Assembly (NCBI RefSeq): GCF_000300975.2
Contig: NZ_AEEC02000003.1
Location: 124,001-188,000 of the forward strand
DNA from: Herbaspirillum frisingense GSF30
GTDB lineage: Bacteria; Pseudomonadota; Gammaproteobacteria; Burkholderiales; Burkholderiaceae_D
DNA length: 64,000 nt
Direction: 5' to 3'
Shown here: in pieces, positions 27,801 to 34,756 of the stretch
Position numbering within the stretch: the first letter of the stretch is position 1
How the letters are laid out: every line of letters begins with the position of its first letter
The notes under the pieces: model-generated
Seen by the model: only the letters and a program-made list of their open reading frames with translations
Database searches by the model: none
Told to the model about the DNA's origin: nothing
Program-made: the position numbers and the translations under genes

Positions 27801-28432
27801 CGCTCAATGCCGGTTGCCTGAAGCCCCTGAACGTCATCATCCCGGAAGGCTCGATGCTCAATCCGCGCTATCCCGCAGCCGTGGTCTCGGGCAACGTGGA
27901 AACCTCCAGCTGCATCACCAATGCCCTGTACGGCGCACTTGGCGTGCTGGCGTCGGCACCGGGCACGATGAACAACTTCACCTTCGGCAACGGCCGTTAC
28001 CAGTATTACGAAACCATTTCCGGTGGCTCGGGGGCCGGCAAGGGTTTCAACGGTACCGACGTGGTGCAGACCCACATGACCAATTCACGCCTGACCGATC
28101 CGGAAATCCTGGAATGGCGTTATCCGGTCCGTCTGGAGAGCTATGAAATCCGTGATGGCTCCGGTGGTGCAGGCGCCTGGCACGGCGGCAACGGCGGCAT
28201 CCGCAAGATCCGCTTCCTGGAGCCGATGACGGCATCGATCCTCTCCAACAACCGCATCGTGCCGCCTTTCGGTGCCGATGGTGGCGATCCTGGCAAATGC
28301 GGCCGCAACTATGTGATCCGTAACGATGGTCGGGAAGAGGATGTCGGCTTTGTCGCCAGCACCGAGATGCAGGCCGGCGAAGTGTTCGTCATCGAGACGC
28401 CGGGTGGCGGCGGTTATGGAAAGCCCGTCTGA
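24806..28432 (+). CDS. oplA: 5-oxoprolinase (fused HyuA-HyuB type)
   Basis: A 1208-residue protein of the length expected for ATP-dependent 5-oxoprolinase. The HyuA-like half (about 14-690) has the phosphate-binding loop DRGGTFTD at 18-25 and [16 protein letters not shown] of the actin-like ATPase fold. The HyuB-like half begins near residue 700 ([24 protein letters not shown] starts it) and runs to [14 protein letters not shown]. It hydrolyses 5-oxo-L-proline to glutamate with ATP; related enzymes open hydantoins. It faces a Liv importer across a shared promoter region, which suggests uptake plus hydrolysis of a five-membered lactam. A strong terminator follows at 28558. Confidence 0.88.
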   Translation: MEQGQNLLGEQRWQFWIDRGGTFTDIVARKPDGTLLTHKLLSENPEQYKDAAVAGIKRLLGLKPGEAISPQVVEAVKMGTTVATNALLERKGDPTVLLITRGFRDALRIAYQNRPRLFDRHIVLPELLFEKVVEVDERLGAHGEVITPLDTTSVREQLAALHQEGYRAVAIVLMHGYRFTEHEKKLADIATELGYTQVSVSHEVSPMMKLVSRGDTTVVDAYLSPILRRYVDQVASEMDGVRLLFMQSNGGLTDAHRFQGKDSILSGPAGGIVGMVRTAETAGFNKIIGFDMGGTSTDVSHYAGEFEREFETQVAGVRMRAPMMSIHTVAAGGGSILHFDGTRYRVGPDSAGANPGPTSYRRGGQLAVTDCNVMLGKIQPAYFPKVFGPAADEALDRDAVVTKFSELAEQIHQQTGNRRTPEEVAEGFIEIAVGNMANAIKFISVQRGHDVTDYTLTTFGGAGGQHACLVADALGMTRVFAHPFAGVLSAYGMGLADQTAMREQAMELPLSGQSLGQLDAELGKLSDEARNDLLTQGVAAQQINVIQRAHLRYDGTDSVIVVNFGDLAGMVEQFESAYKKRYSFLMPEKTMIVEAISVEAIGISTDREEKPEHLPPRQGPLTVTETVRLFSGGQWHDTALYRREDMRPGDIVHGPAIVAEKNATNIVEPGWLAEVTPLNHLMMQRYQARPQRKAIGTDADPVMLEVFNNLFMSIAEQMGLRLQNTAFSVNIKERLDFSCALFDAQGNLIANAPHIPVHLGSMGESIRTIIRENAGKMRPGDVFMLNDPYHGGTHLPDITVITPAFDKDGREILFYVGSRGHHSDIGGITPGSMPANSTVVEEEGILINNFQLVRGGRFLEQETVALLGSGPYPARNIAQNLADLQAQIAANQKGVEELLKMVDHFGLDVVKAYMEHVQNNAEEAVRRVITLLKDGSYDYPLDNGAVIKVAIRVNHEQRTADIDFTGTSPQLNNNFNAPSAICMAAVLYVFRTLVDDEIPLNAGCLKPLNVIIPEGSMLNPRYPAAVVSGNVETSSCITNALYGALGVLASAPGTMNNFTFGNGRYQYYETISGGSGAGKGFNGTDVVQTHMTNSRLTDPEILEWRYPVRLESYEIRDGSGGAGAWHGGNGGIRKIRFLEPMTASILSNNRIVPPFGADGGDPGKCGRNYVIRNDGREEDVGFVASTEMQAGEVFVIETPGGGGYGKPV

Positions 28433-28480
28433 GACTGCCTCGGGCGAGTGGAAGTAGAGAGTAGTGGTTTGTAAGTGCAG

Positions 28481-28520
28481 TAGCAGTACCAAGTAGTACC
28501 GAGCAGTACCGTGTAGTGCC
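28481..28520 (+). repeat. Four tandem 10-bp repeats downstream of oxoprolinase
   Basis: TAGCAGTACC, AAGTAGTACC, GAGCAGTACC and GTGTAGTGCC lie head to tail, with further AGTAGTAC echoes on both sides (28455-28535). No gene covers it. Function unknown; it sits between the oplA stop and its terminator. Confidence 0.7.
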
Positions 28521-28557
28521 GTAGCAAGTAGTACTTCTGGTGGTAGTGTGTCTCTTT

Positions 28558-28597
28558 GCGGCGTCCTCTTCGATATCGAAGGCGACGCCGCTTTTTT
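28558..28597 (+). terminator. Rho-independent terminator of oplA
   Basis: GCGGCGTC (28558-28565) pairs with GACGCCGC (28584-28591), with an inner palindrome CTTCGATATCGAAG, followed by six T. The convergent gene at 28644 ends just beyond. Confidence 0.88.
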
Positions 28598-28643
28598 CTG
28601 AAGCTGCCGATCCCTCGGGCTTCAGATTCGTTGGCCACCCTGC

Positions 28644-28946
28644 TTAGCTATTCTTGTGGCTTTGCTGGCCGGCCTTGACGTGTTGCTCGTGTGAGCCACC
28701 ACGCGACGAATCACCTTGCTGCTGACCCGAACCGCTGCTGCTCTGGTTCTGCTGATCGTTCTTGTGGCTCTGCTGACCGGCTTGCGAGTGCTGCTCGCTC
28801 GAACCGCCCCGCGTGCCACCGCCTTGCTGCTGTCCCGCCTGGTTGCTGCTCTGGTTCTGTTGATCGTTCTTGTGACTCTGCTGACCGGCTTGCACATGCT
28901 GCTCGTGGGAACCGCCGCGGGTTCCGCCTTGATTCTGGTTCGACAT
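28644..28946 (-). CDS. Low-complexity repeat protein with KGG-like motifs
   Basis: A 100-residue, very hydrophilic protein built from a 36-residue unit repeated two and a half times: RGGSHEQHVQAGQQSHKN begins at residues 10, 46 and 82 with small changes, joined by Q/N/S/G linkers. The RGG...AGQQSHKN element resembles the KGG motif of YciG/con-10-like stress proteins, a full example of which is at 62257. AGGAG lies seven bases before the ATG. It has no hydrophobic core and is probably disordered. A role in stress or desiccation tolerance is inference by likeness. Confidence 0.75.
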   Translation of the reverse strand: MSNQNQGGTRGGSHEQHVQAGQQSHKNDQQNQSSNQAGQQQGGGTRGGSSEQHSQAGQQSHKNDQQNQSSSGSGQQQGDSSRGGSHEQHVKAGQQSHKNS

Positions 28947-29093
28947 GTCTTCGCTCCTGGTTTGATGCTGCGCTCATGCGCAGTAACTGCATAATCAATC
29001 TGCAGCCTCTTCGCGCGTATCGGTCAATGGCTTCTGCTGGCGTAGGCGCCCGCTGTCGGAGACGTCATCGAAATCCGCTGGCTTGCCCAAGTG

Positions 29094-30242
29094 CTACCGG
29101 CCACTGCGCGGCAGGCGAAGGGCAAACGTCGTGCCCTCGCCAGCCGATGAGCTGGCCGTGGCAGAGCCGCCGTGTGCGATCGCCACCTCGCGCACGATGT
29201 AGAGACCCAGCCCCATGCTGCCTGGCCGGTCCCCCTCCTTGCTGTCGGAGGCCACCAGACGCACCAATGGCTCGAAGATGGCCTGGCGCTGCTCTTCCGG
29301 AATCACAGGTCCGCGGTTATTGACGGAAACGACCACCTCCTCATCGCCGGCGTCGATCGCGATGAGGATGCGTTCAGCAGGCAGACCGTGTTGTATGGCG
29401 TTGCCAAGCAGATTGGACAAGGCCTGTGCAATACGGCCAGCGTCCCAATGACCGTCCAGCCTTCCCGAACTCTTCAATACGATCTCCCGGTCCGGGTAGG
29501 CGCTGCCGATTTCGTCGATCACGCGTCTTGCGATCTCGCCCATGTTGGCGGACTTCACGTCCAGCGGCAGGCCGGCTCCGAGGTGGGTCCTGGTATAGTC
29601 GAGCAGGTCGCTGACGAGCTTGCTCATGCGATGACCGCTGTTGTAGATGCGCGCGGCAATCTTGCGGTGCTGATCGTTGATATCGTCCGCCAGCAGCAAT
29701 ATCTGCGCCCCCTGGATGGTCGCACCCAGCGGATTGCGCAGATCGTGGCCCAGGATGGCCAGGAACAGATTGCGCGACTGTTCGAACAGTCTGGTGTAGC
29801 GTGCCAGCGATTCGGCCAGCGCCTGATCAATGGCCTCGTTGAAGCGTGTGATGTCGTCCACATTGGTTTCATACCCCTCCTTCCATTCCCGCGCCCAGAG
29901 CCGCAAAACACTGGAGCGCAGGGCACGGTATTCGGAAGCCAGCTGCTCCACATTGAAGCCCGACAAGAGCCTGGCGATAGCGTGGGTCTCGGCCGCGGTG
30001 TCATCGGCGGCGCGTGGCGCACGCCCTTCCGATTTGACGATGCCCTCGGCCTCGGTCTGGGTATTGTCCAGATCATCGGCAATGGCCCGCAGCATCACTG
30101 AGGCGTGGTTCCTCAGTGCTTTCGAATCCATGGTCAAGGCGGGCGGGGTGATCGTTTTGGCAAATTGCTCCCAGGCTTCCAGGATCAGCTCCATGCGGGA
30201 GCGGATGAAGTCGGACAAGCGCAGCACAGGTCTGTTTGACAT
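29094..30242 (-). CDS. Sensor histidine kinase with RsbRD-like N-terminal domain
   Basis: A 382-residue soluble kinase. The first 120 residues resemble the RsbRD N-terminal helical domain (RMELILEAWEQFA, LLSGFNVEQLASEYRALRSSVLRLW). His166 in ILGHDLRNPLG is the phospho-acceptor; N-box NLLGNAIQHG and G-box MGLGLYIVREVAIAHGG complete the ATPase. No membrane segment is seen, so it senses inside the cell or through partners. It is transcribed after a single-domain response regulator gene 184 bases upstream on the same strand. Confidence 0.9.
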   Translation of the reverse strand: MSNRPVLRLSDFIRSRMELILEAWEQFAKTITPPALTMDSKALRNHASVMLRAIADDLDNTQTEAEGIVKSEGRAPRAADDTAAETHAIARLLSGFNVEQLASEYRALRSSVLRLWAREWKEGYETNVDDITRFNEAIDQALAESLARYTRLFEQSRNLFLAILGHDLRNPLGATIQGAQILLLADDINDQHRKIAARIYNSGHRMSKLVSDLLDYTRTHLGAGLPLDVKSANMGEIARRVIDEIGSAYPDREIVLKSSGRLDGHWDAGRIAQALSNLLGNAIQHGLPAERILIAIDAGDEEVVVSVNNRGPVIPEEQRQAIFEPLVRLVASDSKEGDRPGSMGLGLYIVREVAIAHGGSATASSSAGEGTTFALRLPRSGR

Positions 30243-30426
30243 TTTTTTTCTTCCTCCGGATCAGACTTCCAGTTATTAGAGCTTAGGGAAATGAGAACGG
30301 AAAAGCCAATGTATTGTTCCTGATGAGCGGAAAGATTCCTCGCAGAAACCAAGGATCATGCGTCGATACCGCGTCGGTGTACAAACCTTTCCCCGATGCA
30401 AGCAGATATCTGGACAGCCTGTTCCT

Positions 30427-30804
30427 TTACAGGACCGCCTCAATGGTGGAGAGCAACAAGGTAAAGGCACACGGCTTGGTGAGCAGAGCGGCAAAGTTTT
30501 CGCGTGCCTGCCAGGAGTTCTTCATCGGCGTGGCACTTAGCAGGACCACGGGAATGGCCGCGAATTGGGCCTCAGATTTAAGTTTGGTCGCCAGCTCCAA
30601 CCCATCCATGACGGGCATGCGCAGGTCGGTAAGGACGACATCCACCCTCTGCTGTGGGTCAAGCAGCAACTCATAGGCCTGCGCGCCGTTGGCAGCCTCC
30701 AGGACCAAATAGCCTTCAGTGCGCAGCACTTCACAAAAAAGTGCGCGGACATCGGTGTTGTCTTCCACCACCAGAATGGTGCGGGCAATTTCCGTTCGTT
30801 GCAT
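30427..30804 (-). CDS. Single-domain response regulator
   Basis: A 125-residue CheY-like receiver with no output domain. The acidic pair Glu14-Asp15, phospho-acceptor Asp60 (VVLTDLRMP), Ser90 and Lys110 (LLTKPC) are all in place. It lies upstream of the histidine kinase at 29094-30242 and probably forms a pair with it. With no DNA-binding part it must act by protein contact, as part of a phosphorelay or as a phosphate sink. Confidence 0.92.
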   Translation of the reverse strand: MQRTEIARTILVVEDNTDVRALFCEVLRTEGYLVLEAANGAQAYELLLDPQQRVDVVLTDLRMPVMDGLELATKLKSEAQFAAIPVVLLSATPMKNSWQARENFAALLTKPCAFTLLLSTIEAVL

Positions 30805-30904
30805 GGATGAGTCCGCTCTCTCGTACAGCGCCCGAGGTGGGCGTCAATATCGATTATGAGGCGCCCTGATCGCCACCGGGATCAGGGAATCACTCAAAAC
30901 TCGC

Positions 30905-30929
30905 AAAAAATCGCCTACGCCGACGTAGG
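30905..30929 (-). terminator. Terminator of the autotransporter gene
   Basis: On the minus strand CCTACG-TCGG-CGTAGG is followed by CGA and a run of six T (complement of 30905-30910). It lies about 50 bases past the autotransporter stop. A second, T-less stem (30864-30887) lies further on. Confidence 0.7.
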
Positions 30930-30977
30930 AAAAATCGCACAAAGCGCGGCCATGGCATGGCCTGCCGTGCACAAGGA

Positions 30978-33900
30978 TCAGAAACGCCAGTTCGCAGAGA
31001 CGGCCGCCGTCAGCTCTGCATCACCGCCGCGCCAGAGCGTGCTGGACAAGGATGCGTCGACCACCATGTCCTGCCGTACCCGGTAGGAGGCGCCGGCCTG
31101 CAGGTCCAGGCTGTCGCGCTGGATCACTTCACTGCTTGCCGCAAATGCGACGTCGGGATATCCCGCCAGGCGCGCTGTCTGCGTGGTCGTACGCGCCAGC
31201 ATGTCGCGGCTGACGCCGGCACGCAGATTGGCACGGACCTGCCGCCCCGAGGCCAGCGACAGGTCGCTGCGCCATTCACCCCCCAGGCGTGCACGCATGG
31301 AACGCAAGGAATTGCTGTCCAGTTGCAGGCCCGGCCCGTCCGTATTGTTTTCCGTGATCGCAGGCCGCGACAGCACCGTATAGTCAAGACCGGCCAGCGG
31401 CCCGGCGCTGCTACCCTCGCCGATGCGCCAGCGCCAGCCACCACCCAGCGTGGCGCTGGCGACGGTCCCAGTCCAGGTGCCACGCGGCGCGCTCTGATAT
31501 CCGTTGAAATCGATCTTGCGTTCCAGGCGCCCGTCTTCCACGCCCACGCGGGCCTGGGCAAAGGCATGCGGTCCGGCCAGGGGATCGGCAGCATAGGCCA
31601 GGTGTGCGCCCACATCCAGCGCCGAGGTCTCGCCGGATGCCGGGGTGCGGCCATCGACCCGGGTCGACTGCCCACTGACCGCGCCATGCAGGCCCACCGT
31701 CCAGCCATCCATGGCCAGGCCACTGCGCTCCACCCCCAGCACCACGCCATAGGTATTGCCGTTGGCGCCCACGGCACGCCCGGACCGGTCGCGCCAGTAG
31801 GCACTACCGAAAGGCATGGCGAACGCCGTCCAATCGCTGCCCGCCGGCACCTGTCCGTCCAGCATCGTGACAGCCGGTGCGCGGGCGGCCACCAGATCAC
31901 CGATGTGCCGCTCACGCAGCAAGGCGCCCGAGAACATTTCGCCATAGGCCACCGGCGACAGCTGCCGCAATGCCGGTGCGATGCCACTGCCGTCGGCCGC
32001 CGAAAAGTCCAGCGCGGCCACCAGCGAACGCATGTCGCCCCGGGCATTGCCCGCTGCCACGTCAAGCGAACGCGCGACCTGCAGCGTCACGTCATCGTTG
32101 GCGTAGCGCGAATAGGCTGCATCGCGGCGCTGCACCGAAACGGTATAGCTCAGGCCACCTGCTGCGGTGACATCGGCCACCAGGGTGGGCGAAGCCAGCA
32201 GGGCGCTGGCCGACGCAAATGCGCCGCTGATGCTGCCAGCCTGCAGCCATTGATCGCTGGTGAGCGCGAAACGGTTTGCGTACCAGCTGCGTTGCGGCGC
32301 GATGCTCAGACTGCCATCCAGCGCCGCGTTGCCGCTGACGACCAGGGAACTGATATTGCCGCTGCCGTCCACGCTGGTCTGCAACCGGCCGTCGGCCCCC
32401 TGCGCGTAATTGCCGACCACCGTGATGCTGCTGCCCGGCGTGGGGGCCAGCGTGCCATGGTTGGTGAACAGGCCGGCGCTATTCAAGGTATAGCGGCTGC
32501 TGCCACCCAGCAGGGCACCGTGGGCGATATTGACCTGGTAGATCTGGTGGTCGCCGGTCAGGAAGGTGGCGCCGCCCTCGAAGGCCAGTGACAGATTGTT
32601 GATGCCCACGATATTGCCGTCATAGCGTAATGCGAAGCCAGGATCGGCCAAAGCGGTGGCGCGTCCATCGGCGTCTGGCAGGTAACCGAAGCTCAGGGTG
32701 GTCAGGCGTGGCGCACTGCCGTCGAGCTCGGCATAGTCGGAACGGATATCGCCCTGCAGCGAAGCGCCGCGCATGACGTTGATCTGGCCCACATAGGCGT
32801 TGCTGGAGATATAGATGGCGGCACTGCGGCCGGCCAGGCGCCCGGTCAGGTCGAAGCGGCTGACCAGCGGGCCATCCAGCTCCGCCAGCAGGGAGCCGGT
32901 GGCCTTCGATCCCCGGTAGATGTAGGAGCCACGGTAGTCGCTGTCATTGCCCAGGATATTGTTGCCGAAGTCGAAACTCACTGCGATACCGTCCTCGCCC
33001 AGGGCCTGTACGTCACCGCGCTGGGTGAGGGTGTGGTCCTTGCCATAGGTGAACATCACCCCGCGCCCATAGGCGCCATCGGCATAGACCCGGGTACCGG
33101 GCAGGATGATGATATGGTTGCCGGCGCCGTCGATGCGCATGCCCGCGCCACCTGCGCCAGCCGAGAGCAGGTCGGCGCGCTGGTAGATGGTATTGTTGCT
33201 GCCGTAGACATGCAGGCCCAGGCCCAGCGCGGCCAGGTTATAGGTATTGGGCAGGTAGGCGCTGCCTTCTGCATTGCGCTGGAAAAAACCGTCGTCGTTG
33301 AGGATCACCTGGCCGTCGGCGTAGACGGAACGCCCGAAGAAATTGCGACGGTCGATGTCATAGCCCAGGTCCTGCAGGATCGCCAGTTCGGCTTCCATGA
33401 AGGTGGTGTAGTTGCGGTAGCTCTGATGGCTCATCAGGCTGTTCTTGAGCTCCAGATGCGACATGAATGGCGGATCGGAATCGGTCTCGGTGCCGGTGCT
33501 GAGCGGTATGCCGCGCATGCCGGAGCCGGCCAGCACCTGCGCCACGTTCGGACCGATGAAATATCCCGAGTTCTTGCTGACGTCGAACACATCGGCACCG
33601 CTCACCTTGCTGCATGTCATGCACCAGATCACCTGGCCGGGCTGGGCCGCCTTGCCGTTGTCGTCGCGCAGGTAGGAGGTCCACTGGCTGATTCCGTCGC
33701 TGAAGCGATACACGGAAGGGCCGGAGGGCTGCTCGGCTTCGTCAATAGAAGAGCCGATCCCCAGTGCATGCCCGATCTCGTGAAAGGCGACCGCCGGCAG
33801 ATCCCAGCCGGTGACATTGCGTGGCAGCTGTGAAGGGATGTAGACATTGGTGCTCGCCGGGATGTCCTGAATCCCCACGAAGCCATGCGCGCCCAGTGTC

Positions 33901-34304
33901 AACGGGCCGGCCTGCAGATTCTGCAGCGCCGCCTGCACCTGGGTCGGTGCAATGATCAGACCCGGCACCGACGGACTGTAGGCATGGGCGTTGTCGTTGC
34001 CAGGCTCGCTACCGATATTGATCACCGCCGGGGACGTACCGGGGATCACCTTGATATAGTTGGCCCACTGTCGAAGCCCCGCCAGGGTCTGCTGCTTGAA
34101 CATGTCCGAGAGCGCAAACGGCGAGGATTGGAACGTGTCGCCCTCTTTCTGGAAGGCGCCGTCAGCAGGCCCGTAGAAACGGGCCTCGAAGATCGGCACC
34201 TGATTGCTGTCGAGAATCGTGTGTGGTTCATAGGTCTGCGCCTGTGTCTGCGCGCAGGCCAACATCGCCGCTGCGGCGACGGCCTTCAATACCAAGCCCT
34301 TCAT
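30978..34304 (-). CDS. Autotransporter with a zincin-like metalloprotease passenger
   Basis: A 1108-residue secreted protein. The signal peptide ends near TQAQ (residue 23). The passenger carries the zinc-binding motif HEIGHALG with His175, Glu176 and His179, and then Ser185 where metzincins have the third ligand. LMSHQSYRNYTTFMEAELAILQDLGYDID closes the protease-like domain near residue 325. Repetitive beta-rich sequence follows to about 780, then a translocator beta-barrel from about 840 ending in the C-terminal Phe (SANWRF). AGGGGGG precedes the ATG. It should be displayed on or released from the cell surface; target proteins are unknown. Confidence 0.85.
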   Translation of the reverse strand: MKGLVLKAVAAAAMLACAQTQAQTYEPHTILDSNQVPIFEARFYGPADGAFQKEGDTFQSSPFALSDMFKQQTLAGLRQWANYIKVIPGTSPAVINIGSEPGNDNAHAYSPSVPGLIIAPTQVQAALQNLQAGPLTLGAHGFVGIQDIPASTNVYIPSQLPRNVTGWDLPAVAFHEIGHALGIGSSIDEAEQPSGPSVYRFSDGISQWTSYLRDDNGKAAQPGQVIWCMTCSKVSGADVFDVSKNSGYFIGPNVAQVLAGSGMRGIPLSTGTETDSDPPFMSHLELKNSLMSHQSYRNYTTFMEAELAILQDLGYDIDRRNFFGRSVYADGQVILNDDGFFQRNAEGSAYLPNTYNLAALGLGLHVYGSNNTIYQRADLLSAGAGGAGMRIDGAGNHIIILPGTRVYADGAYGRGVMFTYGKDHTLTQRGDVQALGEDGIAVSFDFGNNILGNDSDYRGSYIYRGSKATGSLLAELDGPLVSRFDLTGRLAGRSAAIYISSNAYVGQINVMRGASLQGDIRSDYAELDGSAPRLTTLSFGYLPDADGRATALADPGFALRYDGNIVGINNLSLAFEGGATFLTGDHQIYQVNIAHGALLGGSSRYTLNSAGLFTNHGTLAPTPGSSITVVGNYAQGADGRLQTSVDGSGNISSLVVSGNAALDGSLSIAPQRSWYANRFALTSDQWLQAGSISGAFASASALLASPTLVADVTAAGGLSYTVSVQRRDAAYSRYANDDVTLQVARSLDVAAGNARGDMRSLVAALDFSAADGSGIAPALRQLSPVAYGEMFSGALLRERHIGDLVAARAPAVTMLDGQVPAGSDWTAFAMPFGSAYWRDRSGRAVGANGNTYGVVLGVERSGLAMDGWTVGLHGAVSGQSTRVDGRTPASGETSALDVGAHLAYAADPLAGPHAFAQARVGVEDGRLERKIDFNGYQSAPRGTWTGTVASATLGGGWRWRIGEGSSAGPLAGLDYTVLSRPAITENNTDGPGLQLDSNSLRSMRARLGGEWRSDLSLASGRQVRANLRAGVSRDMLARTTTQTARLAGYPDVAFAASSEVIQRDSLDLQAGASYRVRQDMVVDASLSSTLWRGGDAELTAAVSANWRF

Positions 34305-34756
34305 GCTACCCCCCTGATGGCGCCGGCCGTTCCGGCCTCTGACGCATTTCTTAACGTTTTACGTGTTTTTGTTAAGGCGCCACCGTACAGCAGCCAGAGA
34401 AGGGGCAAAGCCGGCAAATAGGACGGTTTTCCACCCCTGATTGCGCGGTTCACCACCGGCGTTGCCCCCAGCCCGATCTATTGGCTGCACGCAATTACTG
34501 CTGAGCATCATTTTTGCGACAGTGGCGATGAATGGCCAGCGGTCACGACTTCGCTTGCTTCCTTGTTACGTCGTTTTTACGTCCCGTGGACGTCGCTGTT
34601 ACGCGTCTGTCACAGGTCTGTCATGCCGCGGTCATGTGCCTGTCACATGCCTGTCCCGGCAGGCGGGAACACGCTTCCAGCCAGACGAAAAGCGTTCTCA
34701 TTGGCGCGCAACTTGCTTAGTGTCAATGGGGGTTTCAACGGGTAGTTCACAAGATC
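34305..34756. other. Divergent intergenic region, 452 bases
   Basis: It separates the autotransporter and Cache-CheW genes. It holds the phased repeat array described at 34563-34657; no gene is supported. Confidence 0.6.
34563..34657 (+). promoter_or_regulatory. Phased array of Pho-box-like direct repeats
   Basis: Nine 7-bp units start exactly every 11 bases: TTGTTAC (34563), TTTTTAC, CGTGGAC, CTGTTAC (34596), CTGTCAC (34607), CTGTCAT (34618), CGGTCAT (34629), CTGTCAC (34640) and CTGTCCC (34651), each with a 4-base spacer. The last six match the PhoB box rule (CTGTCAT repeats, 11-bp period) well; the first three are decayed. The array reads toward the Cache-CheW gene, ending 100 bases before its ATG. 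Control by PhoB or a similar OmpR-type regulator is inference. Confidence 0.75.

Noticed and set aside
26348-28075. A 575-codon minus-strand frame inside oplA
   Set aside because: Composition (Val, His, Gly, Asp blocks) is that of a reverse-complement shadow, and oplA is full length and clearly real.
28644-28946. CRISPR-like or satellite repeat
   Set aside because: The 108-bp repeats are in frame, code for a consistent peptide and have a start signal; spacers are not unique.
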